Source: Larix sibirica (taxonomy: Eukaryota; Streptophyta; Pinopsida; Pinales; Pinaceae). From it: a stretch of 22,261 nt of DNA. The stretch lies in assembly GCA_004151065.3 (NCBI GenBank), contig NWUY0300007633.1, forward strand, positions 3,800-26,060, in the 5' to 3' direction. Position numbers and translations under genes: made by a program. Below the pieces are notes generated by a model that was not told the DNA's origin, searched no databases, and saw only the letters and a list, made by a program, of their open reading frames with translations. This document shows positions 10,032 through 19,044 of this stretch, one piece after another. Numbering within the stretch: position 1 is the first letter of the stretch; each line of letters begins with the position of its first letter.

Positions 10032-10430
10032 ATGGATGGTCATCAACAACATTGGGGATGCAACCCTTGCAAAGTTGCAGAATTTCAACGAATTGTGAGG
10101 AGTCTGGCCCGTCAGACGGAGGTACTCTAGGCAGCAATTGCACATTTTAATGACAGAATCCATGCCCATTTAAAGGCAAAGAATGCACAGGTAAAAATCA
10201 GGGTGGCTACACAGAACGTTCAAATTGAAAGGTTGATTTCTGAGCACATGTTTGCCCGGTCACCACTAGAATCCCTTACACTTCAGTGGGTTCTCCCCAA
10301 GCGGCAGCAATGGATAAAGAAACAGTTCTCTAGGCATTTGAGGAAATTGAATTTGATGAATTTGAGAAAAAGAACAGAGCATAGAACAAATGGAACATCT
10401 GGACCATTTTTCAATCTACAGGTTTTATAT
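10032..10430 (+). pseudogene. Decayed coiled-coil reading frame, unidentified
   Basis: From the ATG at 10032 the plus strand reads as protein-like sequence with one stop (TAG at about 10128). Landmarks are VAEFQRIVRSLARQTEVL, then AAIAHFNDRIHAHLKAK and QNVQIERLISEHMF. The spacing of hydrophobic residues suggests an alpha-helical coiled coil. After about 10300 a second frame becomes protein-like (MDKETVL, then AFEEIEFDEFEKKN), also with TAG stops. The coding look across a frame change, with stops both times after a Leu codon, suggests a decayed gene or transposon ORF. No family is recognised. Chance openness cannot be excluded. Confidence 0.3.
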
Positions 10431-11143
10431 TTTGTAAATCTTATTATATGATATGTTTAAGACAGTATGTTCATAATTACAGTACTAGGAATGATAGATT
10501 TTTTAAGAAGGCTTTAGACAACCCACTTGCATATTTTGCTTTTCTAGAAGTTTCAGAACAAGACTCTTTTTTCAATTGTATTAATTCACTGTGAGGTGAG
10601 GCTTCTGCCCTTTAATATAATTAATACTTGTTTTGTTAAAGAAAAAAACATGGCTCATGTATATGGGGTTTGTCTTTCACCTGATGCAGACCACAATGTC
10701 AATAGCTTTCAGAAGTGTGTACAGCGAATATTGTTTGTAGCTCTCACAATCCATGTTTTTAGCCCTTCTGATTATCCCCTCCAATTACCTTAAAATTCTA
10801 ACATTTATTGGTAGCAAAATATACCAGTAATAAGGAAGCTTCCCTTCACTATTGCTTAGGAGCTTGCACAGATGGAATTTCATGTCATGCATTTTCTTTC
10901 ATGTAAACAGCATCCCACAAGAAGTTTTACAGAACTAGAAAATACAAGCATGGAGCAACACTATTAAGAACTCAGCTTACAAATCAATAATATCTCAATG
11001 TTCTTGTAATCTTGCAGAACATAAAAATTAAAATTAAATCCTGGTGCGAGTAATCAAATATTGTGATAATGACGAAATAGGAACTACTGTATACAAATCA
11101 GAAAAACACCTACAACAACTAACAAGATTGCCATGGGAAAAGG
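10431..11143. other. AT-rich intergenic DNA, no feature seen
   Basis: No recognisable coding sequence or repeat. The stretch ends at the low-coordinate edge of the gypsy-type LTR. Confidence 0.6.
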
Positions 11144-12322
11144 TGTCACAGGACTGACACCGGCCCGACTCAAAACACTTAGTTTCTTTTTTCTTCAGGT
11201 GGCCTGTGTGGCACTGCCCAAGACTCCCCCAGCCGGTGGCGAGACCAACCCGGGTTGGGAGCCCATTAGACTACGCCTAACCTACGGAACACTTAACACT
11301 TACTCTTGTGCAATTATCTTACTTAGCCAATTATTCAGTTATGTTAACTATTCAACAATTAACCGAAATTCACTTAGCCACACAAAGAGACACAAGAAGA
11401 TATGAAGGCAGCATCGCAAGTCGGGGGCCATATGCAGACAAACCACCCAAGAGAGTGCCCACTGGCTAACTCTCAAGAAACCCCAAGAATTGCCTGCATG
11501 CTTTTCTTGTTTGCCACATTCCTTCCTGATGATGCCGCAGGGTCGATACCCGTGGCTTTGTCTTCTGCACTGAAGCCTGCACCAGTCTGCTTGTCATCTA
11601 AAACTGAGCCCAGGACGTAGCCTACTGCCTGCGGCATGTGCCCTAGCCCGAGTTCAAACTTCACTCTACTTCCTCTTGGGTGCCTCCAAAGTCACCCCAA
11701 TCTGCGCATTGTGCCAGTTTGCACCTACCCGAGCTACTTTGACTTGGTGTGCTTTCATCCACTTGGTTTTTCTACCTTTGGTTGGACTCCCGCCTATTCT
11801 TTTATACGCACGTCCCCTTGCTTCCAGGTGCAATCCAAAGTGTTGTCGCACACTTGTCTCCAAGTCGACGCCCTTCCTACTGCGCACGTATGTCCACTTG
11901 GGCATGGGACCTCTCCCCCATACACTATATCGCGGATCCACTTCACTGCAACCTTACCTCAACTGATCCACAAGATATGGGCACACGCCCACTTGACGTG
12001 CTCCACTCACACTTACATCTTTTGCTAGCCAATGCCCATGCGTCCACTCGCATGGCTTGGCACGCCTTCTGCTACTGAGCTCCAAAGTCGAGTTCCCACC
12101 GATGCATCCACTGCTAGCCATGTCGAAGCCCATAGTGCCTCTTGCCCATCGATCATGACTCGAGTCCGCCTGCCTGCTCAAACTTCCTGTATGCCCACGA
12201 ATGAGCCAAAGGTCTCCCACGTCGGGTTGCCAAGCCCTTTTTGGTGTCTTGGGCAAGCCCCATGCTAAGCCTGCCCCGGTGAGGTGAGTCCCCCGAGGTG
12301 CCTCCTCACCAAGGCCGTTACA
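11144..12322 (-). repeat. 3' LTR of the gypsy-like element
   Basis: On the minus strand the LTR is taken to begin TGTAACGGCC, directly after the purine run at 12331-12323, and to end CTGTGACA at 11144. This gives 1,179 bp with TGT...ACA ends, the usual form. Both the polypurine tract and the TGTAACGGCC start fit plant gypsy LTRs. The edges were assigned by motif because no second LTR is available for alignment. It contains the SINE-like insert at 11182-11287. Confidence 0.65.
11182..11287 (-). mobile_element. Short SINE-like insertion inside the LTR
   Basis: The 8-bp word AACACTTA flanks this 106-bp segment on both sides (11174-11181 and 11288-11295), a possible target-site duplication. On the minus strand it begins with a tRNA-like GCGTAGTCTAATGG (A-box-like), continues CCAACCCGGGTTGGTCTC (B-box-like but only about 18 bp away, closer than in a normal tRNA), and ends in an A-rich tail (gaagaaaaaagaaac). 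The tail lies at the correct end for the minus orientation. The short box spacing and the 8-bp duplication keep this tentative. Confidence 0.5.
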
Positions 12323-12340
12323 TCCTCCCCTACTCTAAAG
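12323..12340 (-). other. Polypurine tract of the gypsy-like element
   Basis: The minus strand reads ctttagagtaggggagga immediately before TGTAACGGCC. The purine-rich run ending at the LTR edge is where plus-strand DNA synthesis would start. Confidence 0.7.
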
Positions 12341-12869
12341 TGTTGCCACCCTCGGCAACGTCTCCAAGGTGCCTACCACACTCGAAAACATCGGCTACAA
12401 TCGTTACCACTGCAAACAACTGCTGCAACCGAGTCTTCCTAAGAAGTCCCTTTCAGCAAATACACCTATGCAACCTACTATTGCCACAATACTCAACCAG
12501 TTATGTCAAGTCTCCATTCGCTATGCATCCCCATGTGCCAAACATCCCCATGTGCCAAACTGGCTGGGTAGCTAATCCAATCATCACACTCAACCAGCAT
12601 GAGAACGAACTTCCACAAGCCGGAACTACGTTTTCCCTTCTGCCTTTTTTTGTTTTCCTTATGCCCTGCTGCCGAAATTGGGCAAAGTCCTCACCTTTGC
12701 CAACTATTGTTGAATTGCCTTCTACAACTCAACACTCAACTACGACACCACTTCACAGTCCGTCCACATGTTTTCGCATATACTTGGCTGAATTTCTCTA
12801 AGGCAACCTTTGCAAGGTGCCTACGACCTCACTGCCTACACCAAAGGCAGTGAGCCGATATGCTCATTA

Positions 12870-14005
12870 TCATCCTCGGTAAAACGGCAAGTGGTGCTCA
12901 AGGCCACCACCTCCCAAGCTCCCAAAACCATCAATCATCCACCCATCTGTCTCATGCATGCTGCACAAGTACTTCAAGGAAACCTCAGCTCTTGAAGAGC
13001 TACAACCCAACTCCTCCAATCGGGCTACCATTAGCTCGGATTTCGCAATCCCGAAAGCTAACTCACACAAGATTGTTGCATAGTTTGTCATCACCAAAGG
13101 TGCTTCTTCCATCTTGGCATGCTTTTGTCTCTTCGCTCGTCACTTTGCTCCTTTGCTCGTACCTTTGAAAGGTAACTAAGTCGTGCCCACATACCCCTCG
13201 TGGTGCTACGAGCCCTTTGAGACAAGTCTATCATCCTGTCGATCGTCACGTTGTTGAAGGGTGCCTAAATTGACCACCACCTTCTGGTTGTCCCCTCATC
13301 CGACTTGTCGTGCAAGTGAGACTTCGTTTTATGCTAGAATTGCCTCCAACTCAAACAATCTACATCCTATTTCTATTAGTTTTTCGGGCGTTAGTTGGGA
13401 CTCTGGGATCCCAATAGCATTTATGCAGAAGTCTACGATGCCTGTCGCATCACGTGTTGAGAAATCCTCACTTTCACAGTCACACTGATTTGCCATCGCC
13501 TGAGGCACCTCTGTCACCTCAACATCTTTTGCATCTTCCACCAAGTCTCCTACCTACTACTTGCACCGTTGGTCAAACGCCTCGCATTGGCCATCGTCAA
13601 GACTTTGCTTGTCTTGCTCAATTGAACCCCCCTCTTGGGTTGCTTCATCTAGACTACCATCACTTGGTCTGCGTGGAGTCCCGTCGGGAGTGCCCTCTTT
13701 CGCAACCTCTACTGCCACTATTGGTCCAAGCTTTGCCTTGTCGCCAATGTACTACAGATGTTCTATTGGAATGCACAACTACTCAGTCTTCTCCACAACC
13801 GAGGTTGCCCACAACTCCAACTCAACCAACCTACTTGCCAAGTGATCAACGTCCTTTGCTGCACCTATATTCTTGTTGCCCGTTGATCCTTCCTGCTACC
13901 GTGCAATGCCACTTGGCCTTTCAACGTGTGTCGGGTGTCTCGAACAACTTCACGGAAGACATACTTGGGATATGCCCCAACTTCCTTCTTGGCATCATCA
14001 ACACA
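12870..14005 (-). pseudogene. Post-protease region, coiled-coil-rich, unidentified
   Basis: Directly downstream of the protease the minus strand stays protein-like for over 1 kb, with stops and frame changes. Landmarks: ECVDDAKKEVGAYPKYVFRE (about 14007-13948), DHLASRLVELELWATSVVEK (about 13840-13785), an acidic Gly/Gln-rich stretch, a 71-codon open piece (13544-13329) with IGIPESQLTPEKLIEIG, a VVVNLGTLQQRDDRQDDRLV stretch (about 13280-13220) and an 80-codon piece (13112-12870) with ELMVARLEELG. A motif of the form RL-x-ELE recurs. None of it resembles reverse transcriptase or integrase. It could be an extra ORF of a non-autonomous element, or captured host sequence. Confidence 0.45.
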
Positions 14006-14007
14006 CT

Positions 14008-14343
14008 CTAAGTCTTGATCTCACCCAAGAACACCAAACAACTCTTGAAAGGCACCAGTACTGCCTTGGCCAGTCTCAGGAAGTCCTGCCCCAAAACCAC
14101 CAAATGGTCATCCAACGGAGCGACCGCCAAGTCCATCTTGTCGTAGCAGTTTCCAATTTTCATTGGTGCTACATGAACCATCTCGACTATCGACTCCATT
14201 GCTGAGTTTACCACTTTGAACGTGACCTTACTAACCTCAAACTTACTATGAAGTGTCGTCGTGGTTCTGCTCCTCACAAAACTGTGGATAGCTCTAGTGT
14301 CCACAAGCGCTGCAACCTTCAACCCACTTGCACACTTGTCCAC
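14008..14343 (-). pseudogene. Gypsy retropepsin domain with altered active site
   Basis: The 111-codon open frame matches the plant gypsy protease layout: ALVDTRAIHSFV near residue 12, a central TFKVVNSAMESI stretch, and MDLAVAPLDDHLVVLGQDFL followed by LAKAVLVPF near the end. Gypsy enzymes carry D-[ST]-G-A-T-H at the active site. Here Gly is Arg (residue 17, AGA at 14295-14293) and Thr is Ile, and both changes are single C-to-T type transitions when read on the appropriate strand. The catalytic Asp remains, but the Gly of the triad is essential in the family, so the enzyme is probably inactive. In life it would cut the element's polyprotein. Confidence 0.85.
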
Positions 14344-14355
14344 AAAGCAAAGACC

Positions 14356-14712
14356 CTATTGATCTACTTCTTGCCAACTGCATTGACCTTCCCTCAAGCT
14401 GTCCAGGCATGTTGTCAATGCCTTAACCGCTTCCAACACTTCTCCTGAAGGTTGTTGCACTTGGGCTTCTCCCATAGTAGCCAGCATCATCTCGATTGGG
14501 CACTCTTGGTCTGCTTCCAAGCAGGCTTCTAACTCTGCCTTCATTGGACATGTCTTCATGAAGTGGTTCCCATCGCAAAGGAAACAACCCATCTTCTTGC
14601 TCGGCTTCGCGAATGGTCTCGATTGCATCTTCATCTTCGGTTGGGCGTCGTTCACCGCATAAAGGGACCCATCTTTGGCACCTCCCAAGTCTCTACTTGG
14701 GTTGCCAGCCAA
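14356..14712 (-). pseudogene. Gypsy gag C-terminal part with zinc knuckle
   Basis: Within a 137-codon frame starting at 14769, CFLCDGNHFMKTC at residues 62-74 (14586-14548) is the C-x2-C-x3-H-x4-C knuckle of plant gypsy gag proteins. It follows a basic stretch (KPSKKMG), which helps bind RNA. The C-terminal part is acidic and ends 12 bp before the protease frame, matching the gag-protease order. Residues encoded above 14712 come from the AT-rich insert, not gag. The expected capsid domain between the N-terminal coiled coil and the knuckle is missing. Confidence 0.75.
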
Positions 14713-14919
14713 TGTTGCAAATATCATGTCGGGAATATATTGTTGAGGGTCTGGAAAGAAACTTATCAAGAATATAGAGGAAAATATCGGGGAATTATTG
14801 AAAAAAAATTGAGAAAAATAAACTTAGACTTGAAGAATTATGAAAATATCAGGCATATCGACAACACGGAAAACTCAAGAAATCAGAAATATTGGGAGAA
14901 ATCGGAGATATTTGCAACA
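14713..14919. mobile_element. AT-rich insert with 13-bp terminal inverted repeats
   Basis: TGTTGCAAATATC (14713-14725) and its exact complement GATATTTGCAACA (14907-14919) bound a 207-bp AT-rich segment inside GC-rich gag. The size and inverted ends suggest a MITE. No adjacent target-site duplication is seen; the nearest shared word (gccaa) is adjacent on the left but 5 bp away on the right. It separates the gag N-terminal region from the zinc knuckle. A rearrangement that replaced the capsid region is an alternative. Confidence 0.5.
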
Positions 14920-15270
14920 GTGCTGCCAACACCTACAACTGTTGCACCCGATCTCTGCTTTGCAAGCATAGTTGCTCAACCTTCACTTCATGCTCCTGGA
15001 ACATCTGCCTTATCTCGCAGCTATATTGTTCCAACATTTTTGCTATGGCATCCATCACGGCTTACCATGACTCTTCCTCAATGTGCACCTCATGTCTTGA
15101 CTCCTGCTGCATTAGATTGTTGCGCATCAATGGAAGTGTCCACCAAAGCCTCTTGAAACCTCAACAAAACTCGTCAACTTTCCCGAACTCCGTCGCGTGC
15201 ACTGACCAAGTGCCAAGCGAACTTCCACCATAGTATTGCAAGCTCGTCAGCAGTATCAATATCTACCCAA
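14920..15270 (-). pseudogene. Gypsy gag N-terminal remnant
   Basis: On the minus strand, DIDTADELAILWWKFAWHLV (about 15270-15210) leads into SARDGVRE. After frame breaks come FQEALVDTSIDAQQSNAA and DAIAKMLEQYSCEIRQMFQE, the latter with helical heptad spacing. A short N-terminal coiled coil before the capsid is common in plant gypsy gag. Several stops and at least two frame changes are present. Confidence 0.5.
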
Positions 15271-15290
15271 TTAGCATATGTTATGGTTGG

Positions 15291-15545
15291 GTTATCATCA
15301 TGGTAAAGTATTAACATCATGCCTAGTTATCATTTTGAGAGATATCACTGGAGAGAAGAAACCATGTAACTAAGAGAAGAAAGAATTTAAAGCTTTTCAG
15401 TAACTTTACCAGACTCGGAATCGGAAAAAAATCGAGTCGGAATCAGGAAAAAACCGACGAAGGAAAAGAGTGAAGAATCTGAATCAGATCCAGAAAAGAT
15501 CAGCAAAAACCAAAATAATAAAGATATACACATCTTTTGAAAAAA
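15291..15545. other. Intergenic DNA with a short imperfect direct repeat
   Basis: No gene is recognised. The words gactcggaatcggaaaaaaa and gagtcggaatcaggaaaaaa occur close together near 15412-15450. Confidence 0.6.
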
Positions 15546-15805
15546 AAAAAAAAATCATTTTTCATTGATATGCATTACCTTGTCCTTCTGGAGCTTCGTT
15601 TGTTACTGTTGTCACTATGCAGAGGAGAAACTAGCTAAAACATGCAGGAAAAAATCACTAAAAGCCCACAAATATTTTTTTTAAAAGCATTTTTAATTGG
15701 TAATCATTACTTTGTCCTCTTGTAGCTCTGTTTGTTACTATCGTCACTATGCAGAGGAGAAACTAGATCAAACAGACAGGAAAAAATCACTGAAAACCCA
15801 CAAAA
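15546..15805. repeat. 131-bp-period tandem duplication
   Basis: Two diverged units with a shared core (tcactatgcagaggagaaac at 15612 and 15743) and shared ends (aggaaaaaatcact...cccacaaa). The period is about 131 bp. No coding sequence is recognised. Confidence 0.92.
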
Positions 15806-17221
15806 ACTGCTTTTTATAGACAAACTAGGGCCCGATCCAATTTTAATGAGAAGTCAAAGTTTCCGAGCCGATTTCAAATTGCGAGTTTTAGGTTGACCAA
15901 ACCAAAACTCAAACGCGAGTTTGAGTTAGGAAGATTTGAATCGGCTTGATTTTAAAAGTCGATCCCAGTCAAAATCGCGATTTTCAGGTTCAAATTACGA
16001 TTATTGTTTCACTTCACAACAAAGAAAATGCAAGTTCACGGGAAGCATTCTATTATCAGTTTTTAAGATAAAGATAACAAGAGACCTAAACAATTCATCC
16101 ACACATCACAAGTGAAGTGATTGAAGGCAACGAGTTCAGATAAAATACAACATAATTTCCCCAAGCCTTTTTCAGAGGCTTGAAGTAAACATTCTTTAGG
16201 ATCTGCAGTTTCACCACAGAATCATTGGCAGAATTTTAATTGGAGAGATTTCTTAACGCCTTGACATTATTAACTGAAGAAGAGCGTTATCTTTATAGTA
16301 GTACAATCACCAGATATGCTATATTTTGAAACAATACTGCATGTTTGTTGATAACGTACTGTGTACACATCATTAGTTAACCAGCTGAGCGGGTGTGCCT
16401 AAAATGACCCTACACATTGTTTTATTAAAACATTTGGAAAAAATCTCTAACTCCTGGTTTTAGGTATAATATTTCATAATCTTCAGTGGCTATATAACTT
16501 AACTGTCCTTTCGCGTTATGGAGCTGTGTTCTAAGTTTATTAAGTTCCCTGAATTATTGAGAAACTATGTTGTCAAAAACCAATTGGATGGTATATATAT
16601 TTTCATTATAAGATGGCTTAGTGGCTATTAATGATAATAATTCATAGGCCAATGGAATCTCTACCATCACGGCACAAATCGGTTAAATCTTGATACCAAT
16701 ACCAAGATCAAGTGTAGCCCACAAGCAACAAGAGCACATCAACAGTGATATAGAGAGCATAAGTTAGGTTGCCTACTAAATAAATAACTCCGGACATGGA
16801 CATAGGTCGATCAACTTTGATTAAGGTCCTGAATATCCATACGCTACATATCACACCATTCAGAGAGTTCACTGGAGATATATAGGAAAGAATAGTAAAA
16901 ATTCAGGCTACCAACCCATAAGTAGCACAATGCACCTCTGTGCACAATAGCACATAGAACATTGGCAAGCCTTTTCTATGTAAGCTATGTCAACTGACTA
17001 ACAACATAATAGAGATGTAGCACCATAACAGTGACTTACTCTACAACGAGGCAGACATTAAATACATTGCACTAAAGCTCTATACTGTAATTCAACTTTC
17101 CATAGGTCTATAGGGTCTATACCAAAACTAGGTCTTCATACCAAGACCTATGGCATTGACAAATGTAGTGTTTTTCTTAAAGAACATTTGGCAACCTTGT
17201 AAATATGATAACAAGATTAAC
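15806..17221. other. AT-rich intergenic DNA
   Basis: No protein domain or RNA gene is recognised in this 1.4-kb stretch. It contains a 9-bp inverted repeat (aactcaaac at 15906-15914, gtttgagtt at 15919-15927) and an 8-bp one (17129-17136 with 17143-17150). Confidence 0.6.
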
Positions 17222-17564
17222 TCACCAAACAGACTGTCGGCCACTCTTCAAAAACAAAAATAAGCAATCAATTGATTCCATTGAGGAGATAACTCGTACA
17301 AATTTCAGAGAATGTGGTACCATTGAACTTTGATCCTGCTCAACCTCACGTGATCAAGACATAGCATAGCATGTTAGGTGTAAGTCATGTGTAAATCACC
17401 AAACAGACTGTCGGCCACTCTTCAAAAACAAAATAAGCAATCAATTGATTCCATGGAGGAGATACCTCATACAAATTTTAGAGCATGTGGTACCATTGAA
17501 CTTTGATCCTGCTCAACCTTACCTGATCAAGACATAGCATGTTGTGTGTATGTCTTGTGTAAAT
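17222..17564. repeat. 174-bp-period tandem duplication
   Basis: The segment from tcaccaaacagactgtcggc (17222) recurs from 17396. Small differences include a 5-base atagc doubling in the first copy. It is the longest two-copy duplication in the window. Confidence 0.95.
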
Positions 17565-18376
17565 ATCCTACCCCTAGATGACTTCAAAACAATCAAACCC
17601 TTATTATATACCAATGCTCTTTCATCACTGAGCAGTGAGAACAGAAAATCAAGATTGAGCCTGTGGATTCTTGTGAAATTTGGCATGCTATAATGGTTAT
17701 TCCAATTAGATCAATAATATTTATTCGAGTTATAAACAAAAAATTAAAAAATAATAATTAAAAGACTCATAATTCAAGAAGCCAAAATATTTATTTAAAT
17801 CATAAACTAAAAAAACTCATAATTCAAGAAACTTCAGGCACTTCCAACCATTAAATAGAAGACTTCCTCGCTATTCATGGACCAGCAGTTTGTGATCCAT
17901 AGCTAATGGGCAAATCACCGTTATAATTATTGATGTTAAAATGATAATAATATAATAATAATAAAAACGAAAAATTCAGAAACCTCAGTCACTTCGAACA
18001 ATTAAATATAAGATTTACTCGCGACTCGTTAAGAATAAGCCTTGGGATCAACAACTAGGATTTTAAATCATAAAAGCTCATGGGCACGTCAACAAATTGA
18101 AAAATAATACTTGTAGTTGCTTGACGCTAGAACGGCCAATCTGCACACAGATCGAGGGTAAAATATTTGAAAAATAAATGTCGATAATACAGATGCAATG
18201 GGCATCCAATAGAAAGAAATTAATTTTGAAGCATGGTTCTCCTCCATAATAATTACCACCGCATAACAATTTTACAATGTTAACGGAGGAGATGAGATGC
18301 AAATAATAAACAAGACAGAATTCCCTCAATTCTGCGATACAACGGAGACTTCCTCAAACAGCAGTCAATCCAGTGT
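17565..18376. other. AT-rich DNA downstream of TTM3 with a diverged repeat
   Basis: The block near 17820-17873 (cttcaggcacttccaaccat...) recurs in diverged form near 17971-18023 (cctcagtcacttcgaacaat...). Both are followed by a gac/gat-ttactcgc-like word. No gene is recognised; the distal part could include transcribed sequence of the CDC26-TTM3 locus if polyadenylation is further away than proposed. Confidence 0.6.
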
Positions 18377-18382
18377 TTTATT
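18377..18382 (-). terminator. Candidate poly(A) signal of the CDC26-TTM3 transcript
   Basis: AATAAA on the minus strand, 19 bases after the TTM3 stop codon. Plant poly(A) signals are loose, and this one would leave a very short 3' untranslated region, so other sites further down are possible. Confidence 0.3.
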
Positions 18383-18401
18383 TAAAAATACCAAAGCAAT
18401 T

Positions 18402-19001
18402 TCAGTCAGGTAGCTTTCCAGACCTGAAAATGGTAAACTTGGATTTCGCCGAATGCGAGAAGGGCACGCCATTTTCAACAAGAAAACCCTCGAGAACTTT
18501 CTTCGCTCTCTCAGGGTCACGGCTCTCACATTCAATCTCATAACAAATCCCAAAATCATACTGCGTCTCATCCAACTCGATCTTCAACCCCTGCCAATCA
18601 AAAACCCCCCTTACATTCCTAAACCCTCCGAGGCAAACAAACCCTTTACACCCATACTCCGCCAAAACCTTCTTAAGGATCCCGCACTCGAGCGCCACCA
18701 ACCGCCAGGGCTCCGCCACGCAAGCCCTCCCAAGGGCGACGTCTACGTCCTCCTCCGCCTCCTCCACGCGGCTGATTCCGTCAACGATAACGGCCTTCCC
18801 CTTTAGGGAAACTACACAGCGGGAATCCCCGCCATAGAACCGCAGGCGGAGCACCGCCCTTGCGCCAGTCAGCTCCCCTTCGCTCCCGTCGAAGAAAACA
18901 TTTTCCTGCAGATGGGTTGCCACGCGGAAGGGCGCCAATAATCGCGCTACCTCCTGATGGGCGGCGGCGTCGGGCAGCTTCAATTTAACCTCTATTTCCA
19001 T
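18402..19001 (-). CDS. TTM3: Triphosphate tunnel metalloenzyme 3 (CYTH domain)
   Basis: A complete 199-aa single-domain protein. The N-terminus carries the CYTH signature E-x-E-x-K (E2, E4, K6). Charged residues expected to line the eight-stranded tunnel follow in order: R52 and R54, K67 and K69, R78 with acidic residues after it, R128 and R131, the E142-x-x-E145 segment with D144, YEIECE (154-159), and K186/K188 in SAKSKF near the end. In Arabidopsis the related TTM3 hydrolyses tripolyphosphate using divalent metal. The length is close to the Arabidopsis protein. The frame is open in one exon. The start has G at -3 and G at +4, a good plant context, and lies 43 nt after the CDC26 stop, so it should be the downstream cistron of a shared mRNA. 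Codons are GC-rich compared with the flanks. Confidence 0.93.
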   Translation of the reverse strand: MEIEVKLKLPDAAAHQEVARLLAPFRVATHLQENVFFDGSEGELTGARAVLRLRFYGGDSRCVVSLKGKAVIVDGISRVEEAEEDVDVALGRACVAEPWRLVALECGILKKVLAEYGCKGFVCLGGFRNVRGVFDWQGLKIELDETQYDFGICYEIECESRDPERAKKVLEGFLVENGVPFSHSAKSKFTIFRSGKLPD

Positions 19002-19044
19002 TACCTAAAGATCAAAAACACAAAGGGAAGAACTCAGATTTTAT
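19002..19044 (-). promoter_or_regulatory. 43-nt intercistronic spacer between CDC26 and TTM3
   Basis: The spacer contains no AUG in any frame. Its 3' end on the mRNA sense strand is pyrimidine-rich and reads gtttttgatctttag before GTAATGG, which also looks like a splice acceptor. A spliced, TTM3-only mRNA is therefore a possibility beside the bicistronic one. Confidence 0.6.

Larger units (their letters stand above)
11144..15290 (-). mobile_element. Ty3/gypsy-like element lacking visible RT and integrase
   Basis: On the minus strand, from high to low coordinate: a gag N-terminal coiled-coil region (about 15270-14920), an AT-rich insert (14713-14919), the gag zinc knuckle (14586-14548), a retropepsin domain (14343-14008), about 1.7 kb of decayed acidic, coiled-coil-rich reading frame, a polypurine tract (12340-12323) and a 3' LTR (12322-11144). 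GC content and CpG use are visibly higher than in the flanks. I found no reverse transcriptase, RNase H or integrase motif between protease and polypurine tract, where they must lie in an autonomous gypsy element, so this is either a non-autonomous derivative or an internal deletion. The 5' LTR was not found; the high-coordinate edge is approximate. Confidence 0.75.

Noticed and set aside
11402-12801. Many overlapping open frames of 60-170 codons on both strands
   Set aside because: They lie in the GC-rich LTR and adjoining internal region of a gypsy-like element, where stop codons are rare. None shows a motif.
13990-14007. CVDD peptide on the minus strand, resembling an RT catalytic box
   Set aside because: The residues around it do not fit any reverse transcriptase motif, and it lies too close to the protease.
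13454-14205. Plus-strand open frames of 185 and 110 codons
   Set aside because: They are antisense to the protease and post-protease region, whose minus-strand reading is supported by homology.
15906-15927. 9-bp inverted repeat aactcaaac / gtttgagtt
   Set aside because: Short and isolated in AT-rich DNA, with no flanking duplication; likely chance.
17129-17150. 8-bp inverted repeat taggtctt / aagaccta
   Set aside because: Too short to stand out in a 22-kb window.
18453-18806. 117-codon plus-strand open frame
   Set aside because: Antisense shadow of TTM3; no motif of its own.
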